Assembly: GCF_021010565.1 (NCBI RefSeq)
Contig: NZ_JAJNAY010000001.1
Location: 1,902,001 to 1,966,000 of the forward strand
Origin: Chryseobacterium turcicum
Lineage (GTDB): Bacteria > Bacteroidota > Bacteroidia > Flavobacteriales > Weeksellaceae
Length of the DNA: 64,000 bases
Reading direction: 5' to 3'
Shown here: positions 37,172 to 46,203 of the stretch, in pieces
Numbering within the stretch: the first letter of the stretch is position 1
Layout of the letters: each line of letters opens with the position of its first letter
Program-made: the position numbers and the translations under genes
The notes under the pieces: model-generated
Seen by the model: only the letters and a program-made list of their open reading frames with translations
Database searches by the model: none
What the model was told of the DNA's origin: nothing

Positions 37172-38215
37172 ATGTTTACACCTCAAGAATTAAGAGAAAA
37201 AATGCATGGAGCCTCTGAAGTTCCACATGAGATTATTAATCAAATTCATCAGAAAAGATTGCTTCAGATTTGGGTTCCTAAACTATATGGCGGATTGGGG
37301 TTGCGTTTAAATCAAGGGTTGAAAATTCTTTTTGATTGGTCAAAAATAGATGGGAGTTTAGGCTGGATGTTCACTTTATGTGCGGGAGCCAATTTTTTCT
37401 CCAGAAACTTAAAACCTAAACTCGCAAAAGAGCTTTTTGCGGATGCTAAAACCTGTTTCGGAGGAAGCGGAATGATTGGTGGAACTGCAGAAAAACAAAC
37501 CGACGGAACTTTTTTGATTAACGGACTTTGGCATTTTGCAACTGGTGCCCCGCATTTAAGTCATTTTACGCTGAATGCAAAACTGACGGAAAACGGAAAT
37601 TCTTTATTGGATGAATCGGGTTCTGAATTGATTAGGTCATTTGTTATTTCTAAAAATCAAGCTGAAATAATTCCGAACTGGAAATCGATGGGAATGAGAG
37701 CAACCGGAACGTATTCTTTCAAGGTTGAAAATGTGAAGGTTTCTAAAGACTACAGTTTTATTTATGATGAGTTTTTTACGGATGATGTTTTAGATAAAAT
37801 TCCATTTAGAATTTTTGCAGATTTAACGCTGTTGGTTAATTATCTTGGGATGGCTTCTCATTTTGCCGAAGAAGCGATTGTCATTCGTCCCCATCTTGAT
37901 TTGAATTTATTTAATAGTAGAATAGCGAAAGCGATGGAAAAAGTAATTGAGTTTGCTGATGAAATCGAATTTTTATTAACTCATTCTCAACTTATTATTT
38001 CTGAAAAACAATTTGAAATTCATGAGTATTCTTCAGATGTAGTTGAAAGTTTATCGCATCAGATTCTGGAGATGTATTTTCATTTGGGACTTAAAGCAAC
38101 TCATACAGATTCTGCGATTTACCAAGTTTTTTGTGATTATTTTACTGCGACCCAGCATTCTAATTTTAGAAAAGAATTGAAGGAAGACTATCATCATACC
38201 ATCAAAAGAATATAA
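37172..38215 (+). CDS. Acyl-CoA dehydrogenase-like flavoprotein
   Basis: A 347-residue protein with the acyl-CoA dehydrogenase fold: N-terminal helical domain (LLQIWVPKLYGGLGL), middle beta domain (GGTAEKQTDGTFLINGLWHF, ATGAPHLSHFTLNAKL, MGMRATGTYSF) and a C-terminal helical domain. No catalytic Glu position can be assigned with confidence. It is shorter than true dehydrogenases (about 380) and may be a monooxygenase-like relative. It lies between two copies of a 152-bp direct repeat. Confidence 0.8.
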   Translation: MFTPQELREKMHGASEVPHEIINQIHQKRLLQIWVPKLYGGLGLRLNQGLKILFDWSKIDGSLGWMFTLCAGANFFSRNLKPKLAKELFADAKTCFGGSGMIGGTAEKQTDGTFLINGLWHFATGAPHLSHFTLNAKLTENGNSLLDESGSELIRSFVISKNQAEIIPNWKSMGMRATGTYSFKVENVKVSKDYSFIYDEFFTDDVLDKIPFRIFADLTLLVNYLGMASHFAEEAIVIRPHLDLNLFNSRIAKAMEKVIEFADEIEFLLTHSQLIISEKQFEIHEYSSDVVESLSHQILEMYFHLGLKATHTDSAIYQVFCDYFTATQHSNFRKELKEDYHHTIKRI

Positions 38216-38338
38216 ATTTACATCGCTAAAATTATAGCTTCCGGATACGAGAATATTATTTGCAGGTGTACCAATGTAGAATTCAGACCGAAAAATGTAA
38301 CTCTACATCTTTAGTACATCGCAAAAACTTAAAATCTC

Positions 38339-38487
38339 TTTTTAACCGCAAAAGCATCAAAAGAAATGATTGAAAAAAGAGAAGTTCAAAAGTTTACAAA
38401 ATGTTTTTTAAGCTTTATCACTTGTTTTGTTAGCTTTTGGATGACTTATCCATTATAAAATCTTTTGTCACTTTTGCGGTTAAAAAA
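38339..38487 (-). repeat. MITE-like element, copy 3 (inverted)
   Basis: The reverse complement of copy 1, including GAAATGATTGAAAAAAGAG and the CTTTTGCGGTTAAAA end. Confidence 0.85.
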
Positions 38488-38712
38488 AATGTCATGTACT
38501 AAAATTGTTGTAATATAATTGATTTCGCCCCTTCAGTGCTTCTATATACGATATCGTGTTTTTTATCATTGGGTTTCACGCAATGCTTTAGTAAAACGTC
38601 CTTTCAGGACTTTGAATTTTTGAAGTACTATTGTTCTTACTCAGAGTCTAAAAAAAACAAAATTTCTTTTAAATATCAATGATTTCAATGATTGAATATT
38701 ATTTTACATCAG

Positions 38713-38960
38713 AAGAATATAAAGTTGCAACGCTCGAATGTAAAGTTACAACGCAAGAATGTAAAGTTGCAACGCTCGAATGTAAAGTTGCAACGCTCGA
38801 ATGTAAAGTTGCAACGCAAGAATGTAAAGTTGCAACGCTCGAATGTAAAGTTACAACGCAAGAATGTAAAGTTGCAATGCTCGAATATAGAGTTACAACG
38901 CTTCATTATAAAGTTACATCGCAAGAATATAAAATTACATCGTTCCAATGTAGAATCTCG
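38713..38960. repeat. 21-bp tandem repeat array
   Basis: About eleven to twelve units of GAATGTAAAGTTGCAACGCTC, alternating with variants GTTACAACGCAAG. Inner units are near identical; outer units decay. Most units hold the perfect palindrome GTTGCAAC. Because 21 is a multiple of three, several frames on both strands stay open; none is accepted as a gene. Confidence 0.85.
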
Positions 38961-38976
38961 GAGGTAAAATATTAAT

Positions 38977-39129
38977 ATGAATGTCCGTAATTAATAATAA
39001 CTTAATTTTTAACAGCTTGTTTGTCATTCTGTAGAAATCTAAACTAGTTCATTTTCAATGTGTTGAGATTCCTGCGGAATGACAAAACGACTGCTGATTT
39101 TAGCGTTATGCTTAAAGACGGATATTCAC
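38977..39129 (+). repeat. 152-bp direct repeat, copy b
   Basis: Same sequence as 36844-36995, with a few substitutions (for example CTGCGGAATGAC for CTCTGGAATGAC). Confidence 0.85.
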
Positions 39130-39258
39130 AATATTAATAAACTTTTTTAAATGTTCGATTGAGATTTGAGAATATTGAAAAATGATTTTATACTTTGAAT
39201 TTTTCTTGTATTTAAAATGAACATTTAAAGAAAAATTCTGTGAAATGTAGGGCAAACT

Positions 39259-40005
39259 TTAATAGTCAACATAAATTTGCTCTAAATTTGACATCATAAA
39301 AAGAAAGCCGTCGATTTGTTCTTTTGTTGGTTTTTTAGAGTATTGCTTTTTTATTTCGGCAATTTTGCTTTTAGTTTTTGCGAATGATAATTCTATTTTT
39401 TCGCTCTCTGTATTGCTTTTAATATAGTCTTCATAGGCTATTTTATAGTCTTTAGTTTTTTGAAATTCTTCGAATTGCTTTATTTTAAACTTCATGTAAT
39501 CTTTGTTTTGCAGCTCTTTCTTTTTTTCTAAATGGTCATTTTTAACCGTGAGGAGGAGGTAGCTTTTGTAGTAACTTGAAAACCCGAAATTATCAGAATC
39601 GATAAAATCTCCGGTTGGAACTGTGAGAATTCCGGAGTAATTTAGCTTTACCGTTTTATTATCTGTAAAAATTTTGTTGTATACGGAAATCAATAAACCC
39701 GAATTAGAATCGTCGATTTTAAGGTCAGTGAGAAAAAGTTCATTATTTATGATTTCAAAATAGGCAACATATCCGCGCCAGTTTGCTGTAGAAGTTGTAA
39801 AATAGGTTTCTCCTTTTTCATCTTTTTTAATGAATTTTTCTCCGAAAATGGGATGATTTTCAGGATGTTCTTGAAAATATTTTTCTAAAGGGTCATTTAA
39901 TAAATCATACTCTTTTCCATCAATTTTAATGAAATTGGGTTCTTGTCCGGTAGCAAAAAATTTTAGAGAAATAAATAGGAGTATGAATAATAATTTGAAT
40001 TTCAT
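39259..40005 (-). CDS. Exported hypothetical protein
   Basis: A 248-residue protein with a signal peptide (about MKFKLLFILLFISLKFFATG). The C-terminal third is Lys/Glu-rich and helical (KKKELQNKDYMKFKIKQFEE). No family recognised. The region between it and the next gene carries a MITE-like fragment. Confidence 0.65.
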   Translation of the reverse strand: MKFKLLFILLFISLKFFATGQEPNFIKIDGKEYDLLNDPLEKYFQEHPENHPIFGEKFIKKDEKGETYFTTSTANWRGYVAYFEIINNELFLTDLKIDDSNSGLLISVYNKIFTDNKTVKLNYSGILTVPTGDFIDSDNFGFSSYYKSYLLLTVKNDHLEKKKELQNKDYMKFKIKQFEEFQKTKDYKIAYEDYIKSNTESEKIELSFAKTKSKIAEIKKQYSKKPTKEQIDGFLFMMSNLEQIYVDY

Positions 40006-40125
40006 TTATTTAGGTTTTGGGTAATTATTCTTTTGTTTTCTAAATAGGGATAGCTCAAAATATGGCTGGTTTCAAAATATCGGTACCATTTCCAAAACTT
40101 CCAAACATTGATATTAAACTTTCTA

Positions 40126-40220
40126 TTAAACCACAAAAGATTTAGATATTTCTATTAAAGCTTATTTTTAAAACAAAAAAGAACACATAAGCTTTCAAAA
40201 ATCTTTGATCTTTATTCTTT
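40126..40220. repeat. Second MITE-like family, partial copy
   Basis: TAAACCACAAAAGATTTAGA then TATTTCTATTAAAGCTTATT and TTTTCAAAAATCTTTGATC are shared with 59133-59301. The right end is missing or lies within the neighbouring gene. Confidence 0.6.
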
Positions 40221-41063
40221 CCTCGTTTTCTGCATATACTTTGTAGAGTTTTCGGCTTCGGTTGTGTTAATTTGAAATTTGAGCGCTTTTCCTAATTTAT
40301 TTTGTTCGTTGGTAAATATGTTTACCATAATTAGCAATGCCTTCCAATTGTTTTCAATATTTGAATCTGAATATGTTTTTAAAATATTTTCATAAAGTGG
40401 TTTGGGTATTAATTTCTTGGCAAACTTTCCTGATTTTCCAAGTGAAATCTGGAAATCGTGTTCGTTGCCAATATTCCATTCGATAAGTTGCCAAAACATA
40501 GGTCTTACCACATTTTCCAACATATCTTTTGCGTAGATTATCTCTTCTCTTTTTAGTCCTTTTGCAACATTGGTAATCGTCCACCAAAACTCATTGCAAA
40601 CTTCGGTAAATTCCTTTTGAGTAGGTTTTTTGATATGATAATCTTTATCAGATGGCTTTGATGGCTTCTCAAACCGATGGTCTTTGTCTAGCCAAACAAC
40701 CGTTAAACTGTCGGTTTTAAAATGAGATTCAAATTTATCTGCAGGAAATAATGTAAGGTCAATTCTATAATCTTCCTCAAAAATCATTAAAAACCCAAAA
40801 GCAAAATTGTCTTGATTGACATCTTTTCCTAATTCCATTTCATCCGGAAGTTGTTGCAAAATAGGTTTTCCTAACTTTTTAATCCAACTTCTGTCATTTA
40901 AAAATGAATTGAAATCATTAACGATAAAAACAATATCAAAATCTTGATATTGGTCAGGGCAAACGTTGGGATTTGCTCTTGAACCGTTTAAGATGACCGC
41001 TCTAATTCTTTCATCATTTTCGGCAAGTTGTAGAATTTTCTTTTTTTGTTTTTCTGTTTGCAT
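40212..41063 (-). CDS. Aminoglycoside 6-adenylyltransferase (ANT(6)-like)
   Basis: A 283-residue nucleotidyltransferase with AVILNGSRANPN (the GS motif) and QDFDIVFIV (the DxD metal site), then FEEDYRIDLTLFP. The C-terminal helical part (CNEFWWTITNVAKGLKREEI, MFWQLIEWNIG) is typical of ANT(6) enzymes that adenylylate streptomycin. The whole family hallmark set is present, so it is likely active. It lies at the weak end of the cassette region; the 144 bases upstream hold a possible degenerate attC-like remnant (AGGTTTTGCGCGTTAATA). Confidence 0.88.
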   Translation of the reverse strand: MQTEKQKKKILQLAENDERIRAVILNGSRANPNVCPDQYQDFDIVFIVNDFNSFLNDRSWIKKLGKPILQQLPDEMELGKDVNQDNFAFGFLMIFEEDYRIDLTLFPADKFESHFKTDSLTVVWLDKDHRFEKPSKPSDKDYHIKKPTQKEFTEVCNEFWWTITNVAKGLKREEIIYAKDMLENVVRPMFWQLIEWNIGNEHDFQISLGKSGKFAKKLIPKPLYENILKTYSDSNIENNWKALLIMVNIFTNEQNKLGKALKFQINTTEAENSTKYMQKTRKE

Positions 41064-41207
41064 CGTTGGTTTGGGAATTAGGGCGAAGGTTTTGCGCGTT
41101 AATAAAAGTACTATACTTTCAATAATAACTCAATTTTATAAAAAGGACTAATCTTCGAATTAGCAGTAACATTATCTTGCCAAATTGATGTTGTACATTG
41201 GCTTTTA

Positions 41208-41912
41208 TTAAAAGGTGTATTTTATTGGATTTTGACTACCTTTTTTAATATAGTTTTCGAGAGATTGATTAAGGTATTTATTTCTAATACTTTCTTCGGC
41301 TATTTTTCCTGTAAAATACCATCTTTTTCCATCTTTTGTTTTAAGCCAATTTTCTATTTCATATACTTCTCTCACAATTCCACGATAAGATGCAATACCA
41401 TATTTTATGGTTTTTATTCTTTTATCTGCAATTCGCCAAGAAATACGAGTAATATTATAAAGTTCTTCTGGTGACATGAATCTTTTATAATGCTTATTTA
41501 TTGTTATTATAATAGCGGGTTCAGTAATGGTTACAATTTTTGCATCATAATATTGAATAACTTCATTAACTGTTTTTAGTCCGCGCTCCCAAGAATTATG
41601 TCCTTTTACTGAATTTGTCAAGTTTTGTAAACCTAAAAGGTCTATACAAGCACTTTCTATTTCTAATGCTTGTTCACTTGTTAAATCATGTCTCAAAATA
41701 TAATGTTGAATTTCTAAATTATCATTAATAATTTCACGAATTAAATTTAGTTTATCTGTTTCATTTGAATTTTCTAATATACCAAATACGTGATGAAAAA
41801 CTCTATTTCCAATGCCTTTACCAATGTAAAATATTTTAGAATTTCTTGGGTCTTTTAAGACATAAACGTAATGTCCTATTTTTTCGCAAACTGATTGTGA
41901 GAACTCTTTCAT
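41208..41912 (-). CDS. GIY-YIG nuclease-like protein
   Basis: A 234-residue protein with an N-terminal LEM-3-like GIY-YIG domain: GHYVYVLKDPRNSKIFYIGK with GIGNRVFHH, and later EIESACIDLLG giving the Glu ligand. The C-terminal half (100-234) is not recognised; it contains YRGIVREVYEIENWLKTKDG, which recalls a small nucleotide-binding or SeqA-like module but is not assigned. Probable DNA nicking or cleaving activity. Confidence 0.8.
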   Translation of the reverse strand: MKEFSQSVCEKIGHYVYVLKDPRNSKIFYIGKGIGNRVFHHVFGILENSNETDKLNLIREIINDNLEIQHYILRHDLTSEQALEIESACIDLLGLQNLTNSVKGHNSWERGLKTVNEVIQYYDAKIVTITEPAIIITINKHYKRFMSPEELYNITRISWRIADKRIKTIKYGIASYRGIVREVYEIENWLKTKDGKRWYFTGKIAEESIRNKYLNQSLENYIKKGSQNPIKYTF

Positions 41913-41942
41913 TGTTTTTAAGTTTTGAGTTGATAGTAAATT

Positions 41943-42903
41943 TTATTCCCAAAATTTCCACCATTTTTTACTGTCTAATTTTTCAATTTTATTTACTTCC
42001 TCTTTCGTTTCTTTTTTTGTTTCATTGTTTAGGCCTTTCTGAATAATATTTTTCTCATTTTCCAATGTTTTAAAATGTAAAAGTATTTTGTAATGTTCAA
42101 TTTCGTTTATTGGATGAATAATATATTGTAGTTCATCAACTCTTTTGGCTTGCTTTGAAATGTATTTAATAAAATCATCATAAGGAACTTGTGCAATAGT
42201 GTCATTTTTTTTCATTAAAAAAACATAATCAACTTTTGGTAGTAAAACTGTATAGTTTGCTGGAAAAATTGCTATTTTCTTTTCTCCTTCTGGAAAGTCC
42301 ATTATTCTTACACTTGGAAACTCTATTTCTTTTTCATAGTCTTCAATAAACTGTAATTTTCTTATATCTTCGATAAGCCTATCATAAAACATTTCTTCGG
42401 AAATAGTACCTTTAGAAAGTGTGTCAATAATATAATTTCCTGCATAAAAATCTCTAATGCAGCCCATAAATGTCATAACACCACCATCAGTTTTTCCCTC
42501 TTTAAACATTTGAATAAAAGTATCCATTGATAAATATTTAATACTTTCAATCCATTCTTCATTATAATCTCTCTCAAATTCTTCAAAGGTTTTTTCATTA
42601 CCAAGTTCTGGTTTTATTACAGAATTATTTAATTCACTTAATGCTAAAGAAATTTTTACTGCCAATCTCCAATCGTCTTTAGTAGCTCCAGTATTAATTT
42701 CTACATCAAACTCATCTTGATTTGTTGTAATTGCAACACCTCTTGAAGAAAGTTGAGGAATATATAATTTTGAATATCCATGTAGTAATTCATTTGCATT
42801 AGCTCCAAATGATATATTCGTATTTTTAGGTAAATATTTGCTTTCTAATAACTGATTAAATGAAATATCTTGTTTTTTTTTCTATGTAGATATGGAAACT
42901 CAT
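41943..42903 (-). pseudogene. Hypothetical gene with a frameshift near its 5' end
   Basis: The main frame (ISLALSELNNSVIKPELG onwards) has no good start: the only in-frame start codon, TTG 42665, lies in the middle of a continuous frame that reaches back to TAG 42882-42884. Removing one base from the T9 run at 42873-42881 joins it to ATG 42903 (MSFHIYIEKK, then QDISFNQLLESKYLPKNTNI). That would give about 320 residues. The N-terminus slightly recalls DUF4299 proteins; not firm. Confidence 0.6.
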
Positions 42904-42998
42904 ATTTTCTGGTTTTTTGTTTTTTACTACTGACGGTTTGGGGTTGTGATGATGACTTTTAATTTTAGTATCGGAAAATGATTATTGGTTGTAGTTTT

Positions 42999-43520
42999 TT
43001 ATTTCAAGCTGATTTTTAATTCCATTTCATTCTTCATGTAAAGTAAGACTTCTGCATTTCCTTTTGCGTCATCAACAGGATTGTGGGTATGTTCTGTTTT
43101 TCTTAAATGCTTCCATTGCGCAAAGGTGTCTTTTACAAGCCCACAATATAAATCTGAAATTCTTCTTGATGAATACCCAAAAGGATTGCGCCCAATAAAA
43201 TGATGGAAATACCAACAAATAAACATCCAGTCAAATCCATTATTATCACTAATAAATACTGGTCTACCTTTAGAATTATCTTTAATCCAATCTTCAAATT
43301 TTAACATTACTTCAGTAGGGTCATCAAATTCCAACGTTTCTTCGCGATTAAATCCTGAAATAGCAAGTGCATCGGGAAGCCATTTTTCGGAAATTGGTTT
43401 TAGTTTACCATAAAAGGTTTTATTCAGGTTTTCTTCCACGATTACAGCTCCAAAACATATCATTGAATAATCTCCCGGAATTGGGCCATCAGATTCTATA
43501 TCTACTACTATATAACTCAT
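42999..43520 (-). CDS. DEDDh 3'-5' exonuclease
   Basis: A 173-residue protein with exonuclease motifs: DIESDG (Exo I), SDNNGFDWMF (Exo II) and HTHNPVDDAKGNAEVL (Exo III, with His and Asp). RNase T/DnaQ fold. It probably trims RNA or single-stranded DNA. Upstream sequence (42904-42998) holds a decayed attC-like fragment (GACGGTTTGGGGTTGTGATG). Confidence 0.85.
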   Translation of the reverse strand: MSYIVVDIESDGPIPGDYSMICFGAVIVEENLNKTFYGKLKPISEKWLPDALAISGFNREETLEFDDPTEVMLKFEDWIKDNSKGRPVFISDNNGFDWMFICWYFHHFIGRNPFGYSSRRISDLYCGLVKDTFAQWKHLRKTEHTHNPVDDAKGNAEVLLYMKNEMELKISLK

Positions 43521-43544
43521 AATATTGATGTAATTGTTATCTTA

Positions 43545-43655
43545 TTTTATTGTTGAATTGAGTGGGGTTTGCGCATTGATTATAGTTTGTAACTTTGTGA
43601 GAGTGGTCTTTATAAAGTACCAAAGTTTAATTTAGTTTTGCCGAACTTATGCTTT
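43545..43655 (-). repeat. Degenerate attC-like site
   Basis: GAGTGGGGTTTGCGC on one side and TTTTGCCGAACTTATG on the other recall the type C attC stems, but the terminal boxes are lost. Weak. Confidence 0.35.
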
Positions 43656-43661
43656 CTGCAG

Positions 43662-44669
43662 CTATAATTTTTCTATATATTTTTCATATTCACTTTTCTC
43701 CAAGACTTCTTTTGCTGTCAATTTGTAAATATCTTTCCAAGAATTTTGTCCATTCTTTTCTACATACTTCGAAACGATTCTAAACCCTAACCAATAATTT
43801 AAAGATTTTGGAGCTTCGGGGAAAAGTTTATGTTTCTCATTTCTTAACAAAGGATTATTTCCAGATGAATCGGAAAAGTAAGATTTTGTTTTTGTAAAGA
43901 TTTCTTTTTCGTTTTTAATAAACCAATTCCAATTTTCTTTTGTCATATTTTCAACAGCTTCATATTCTGGATTTTTTTTATCAAAGAAAATATAAGTAAA
44001 ATAACAGGCAAATCCTTCATCGATGGTTTGGCTCAAAGCAGAACTTTTGTCTGAATCTTTGTTTCTGAAATTTTCGTAAACTAAGTGGTTCAACTCGTGT
44101 GGCAATCCTTTTTCTAAGGTGTAACTAATGTCGATAGATTTATTATTTAACTCTAACGCAAATTGTTGAGCATCGCATCCTCCAAAACCAATTCCTGTAA
44201 TTGAAGTAAAAAGTATGCTTATTTTCGCATTAGGTTGATAAGGAACTAATCTATTAAATTTTTTAAGATTTGTCGTGATTAATTTATTAAGATTAATGCT
44301 TGTAATCGTTTTTGTTTTTTCTATAAATTCATTTTTGCTTTTCTCAAAAAGTGTTTTATTCCACTTTATCATTCCTTCTTTCGTGTTAAACCGGTTTGCA
44401 TTTTCATCTCCAAAAATTTGAGCATAACAACTATCCCATAATTTTTGATGAGGTAAATAAACATTTTTCACAATCATTATAGAATCAAACTCATTGTTTC
44501 TATGTGCCAAAATTTGAGATTTAAACAAATTATGAATCGTAATATTTTGAATTTTGATACTGTCAGAAATTTTTTCAATTTTTTTATAATCAAAATCTGT
44601 ATTTTGAGCTTTTGTAATTGTATAAGAAAGGAAAGTTAAAATTCCTAAAATTAAAGTAATTAATCTCAT
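43662..44669 (-). CDS. Exported protein with HExxH metallopeptidase-like motif
   Basis: 335 residues from ATG 44669, chosen because it starts a signal peptide (MRLITLILGILTFLSYTITK); the upstream frame is attC sequence. GLPHELNHLVYENF carries HELNH, and QTIDEGFACYFTYIFF supplies a likely third ligand, as in DUF2268-type zinc proteases. Probably a secreted or periplasmic protease. Confidence 0.7.
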   Translation of the reverse strand: MRLITLILGILTFLSYTITKAQNTDFDYKKIEKISDSIKIQNITIHNLFKSQILAHRNNEFDSIMIVKNVYLPHQKLWDSCYAQIFGDENANRFNTKEGMIKWNKTLFEKSKNEFIEKTKTITSINLNKLITTNLKKFNRLVPYQPNAKISILFTSITGIGFGGCDAQQFALELNNKSIDISYTLEKGLPHELNHLVYENFRNKDSDKSSALSQTIDEGFACYFTYIFFDKKNPEYEAVENMTKENWNWFIKNEKEIFTKTKSYFSDSSGNNPLLRNEKHKLFPEAPKSLNYWLGFRIVSKYVEKNGQNSWKDIYKLTAKEVLEKSEYEKYIEKL

Positions 44670-44710
44670 TTGATTATGGACGTTTTTTTTAAACTTAAGT
44701 TGCAGATAAA

Positions 44711-44817
44711 GTTTAGGGCCTGGCGAAGGCTGAGTTTTTAGCATTAAAGTTATACCGAATTACAACTGTTGAACTTTCCAGTTTCTCCCCACTATTGCAA
44801 AACACTTGCTAGTTGAT
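44711..44817 (-). repeat. attC-like site, degenerate (type C)
   Basis: GGGCCTGGCGAAGGCTGAG ... TGTTGAACTTTCCAGTTTCT, then CCCCACTATTGCAAAACAC and TTGCTAG. The inner block is the one found in the type C sites at 46070 and 57273, but the end boxes are worn. Confidence 0.5.
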
Positions 44818-45363
44818 GTTTTTTCTTTCTTCTTCGTCAAGTTTTATAATTAAATCGTAAAAGTCTTGGTATTGGTCTTGAAATTCTTCTGCTGTTTCGT
44901 GGTCCCATAGCACTATTGGGTAATTCTTGTCATCTTGATTTCTATTTGTGTCGAAGCAAAGAAGTCCCCAATCACTCCAATTAATAAAAGGAATATAGCC
45001 TTTGTCGATTAAGAATTCTCTAGGATAACCATTAAAAATCATTTCTGAAAGACTTGCTCTCCATATGTTTACAGGATGTTCGCAAAAAGAAGCTTCGGAA
45101 ATTTGAAGTTCATAAAAGTGCTTATGTCTCAAAAAGTTTTTGTAATCACTTGGAAATTTATTTCCAATTCTATTTTCTATTTCCTCAATTTCAAAATCTG
45201 TTACTTTACTATCAATAGGAAGCCAAGTTCGCCATTCCTCATCTTTGTCTTGATTTGGGTCAGCCATTTCAAGTTCAACATCACTTGGCGTACTGTTAAG
45301 TTCGTTATCAACCCATTTTTTTAAATAGGAGTCAATTATATTTTTTATTGTCTGTTCTTTCAT
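44809..45363 (-). CDS. SMI1/KNR4 (SUKH) family protein
   Basis: A 184-residue protein with the SUKH core: VTDFEIEEIENRIGNKFPSD, YKNFLRHKH, then FINWSDWGLLCFDTNRN and NYPIVLWDHE. SUKH proteins often act as immunity proteins against secreted toxins. No toxin partner is adjacent, so it may be an orphan immunity gene carried as a cassette. Confidence 0.85.
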   Translation of the reverse strand: MKEQTIKNIIDSYLKKWVDNELNSTPSDVELEMADPNQDKDEEWRTWLPIDSKVTDFEIEEIENRIGNKFPSDYKNFLRHKHFYELQISEASFCEHPVNIWRASLSEMIFNGYPREFLIDKGYIPFINWSDWGLLCFDTNRNQDDKNYPIVLWDHETAEEFQDQYQDFYDLIIKLDEEERKNIN

Positions 45364-45385
45364 TGTTGTGTCCTTCTAAAATATC

Positions 45386-45482
45386 AGCTAACGTTTTCGG
45401 GTTTTGCGATAGTGAAGTAATTGAAGTATAAAAGTTGAGCTTTGTAGTTTTGCCTCATTACTGAAAAATCCTTCTTGCACGC
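45386..45482 (-). repeat. attC-like site, partly degenerate
   Basis: GCTAACGTTTTCGGGTTTTG at 45387 is the usual R' side. The other side (CTCATTACTGAAAAATCC) pairs only partly and the R'' box is not clear. Confidence 0.55.
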
Positions 45483-45486
45483 ATTT

Positions 45487-46029
45487 CTATTTTAGATATA
45501 CTTTTTCGAGTAGCTCAATGGATTCAGATTCCGTTAGTGAATTTTTTTTGTCAGTATTATTTGTTAGATTAATTGAAATTAAATTATTATTTCTAACTGC
45601 ATAAAGTAAATAAGAAATTAAGTCTTTGTCATTATTTTCTGGCACCTTTTTAACGATTAATTTCCAAATTATGTATTTTTTATCTTCATTTCTTTTTGTC
45701 TCAGAAACTTCCGTTGAAATTCCGTTTGATGAATTCCAATAATCATATTCCCATTTGTAAAATTTATTTAAAAGTTCGGCATCATTTAATCCTTCTTGGT
45801 AAAATTCAAATTTTTCTGGCTTTCTTACAGAAATCAATAAATTGAGTTTTTCTTTCTTGTTTGATAAATGAAATTGGCCAGATTCTTTAAGCTGTGTTTT
45901 AAATTCCCATTTCCCAGGAATTTCAAACAACTCTCCATTGATTTGAAAAGGTGAAACTTTTTGAGCAAATGAAAAAGAAGATATAAAAACTATAACAAGA
46001 GTTGAAAATATTTTAAATTTTGAGTTCAT
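45487..46029 (-). CDS. Exported hypothetical protein (cassette gene)
   Basis: A 180-residue protein with a signal peptide (MNSKFKIFSTLVIVFISSFS). Not recognised. It is a single gene between two attC-like sites, the typical cassette layout, with no visible promoter of its own. Confidence 0.65.
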   Translation of the reverse strand: MNSKFKIFSTLVIVFISSFSFAQKVSPFQINGELFEIPGKWEFKTQLKESGQFHLSNKKEKLNLLISVRKPEKFEFYQEGLNDAELLNKFYKWEYDYWNSSNGISTEVSETKRNEDKKYIIWKLIVKKVPENNDKDLISYLLYAVRNNNLISINLTNNTDKKNSLTESESIELLEKVYLK

Positions 46030-46069
46030 TGATTTTTATTTTTTGAAGAATGTTTCTTTAAAATGAGGG

Positions 46070-46201
46070 ACAATATTTTGAGGTTTTGTGATGGTTGGGC
46101 AATCGAAGCGCAAAACCTCAATTTTGCACAAAAGTTGAACCGAAGAACAACTGTTGAACTTTGCAGTTTCGCCCCACTAGCGCAAAACCCATGTTGTACC
46201 C
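46070..46201 (-). repeat. attC-like site, type C
   Basis: GAGGTTTTGTGATGGTTGGG ... then GCCCCACTAGCGCAAAACCC and ATGTTGTACCC. The R'' end (GTTGTACCCA on the plus strand) matches the box at the other end of its cassette (TGGGTACGAC) except for one base. The interior is shared with 57273-57404. Confidence 0.75.
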
Positions 46202-46203
46202 AG

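Noticed and set aside
38713..38960. Possible CRISPR array
   Set aside because: Units abut without unique spacers and the period is only 21 bp; no cas genes nearby.
38679..38975. 98-residue frame with ECKVATL heptads over the 21-bp array
   Set aside because: Frames on both strands are open simply because the period is a multiple of three; there is no start context or promoter, and the outer units decay like non-coding DNA.
41064..41207. attC site between the ANT(6) and GIY-YIG genes
   Set aside because: Only a GGTTTTGCGCG-like fragment is left; without boxes it cannot be called, so ANT(6) is not claimed as a cassette.
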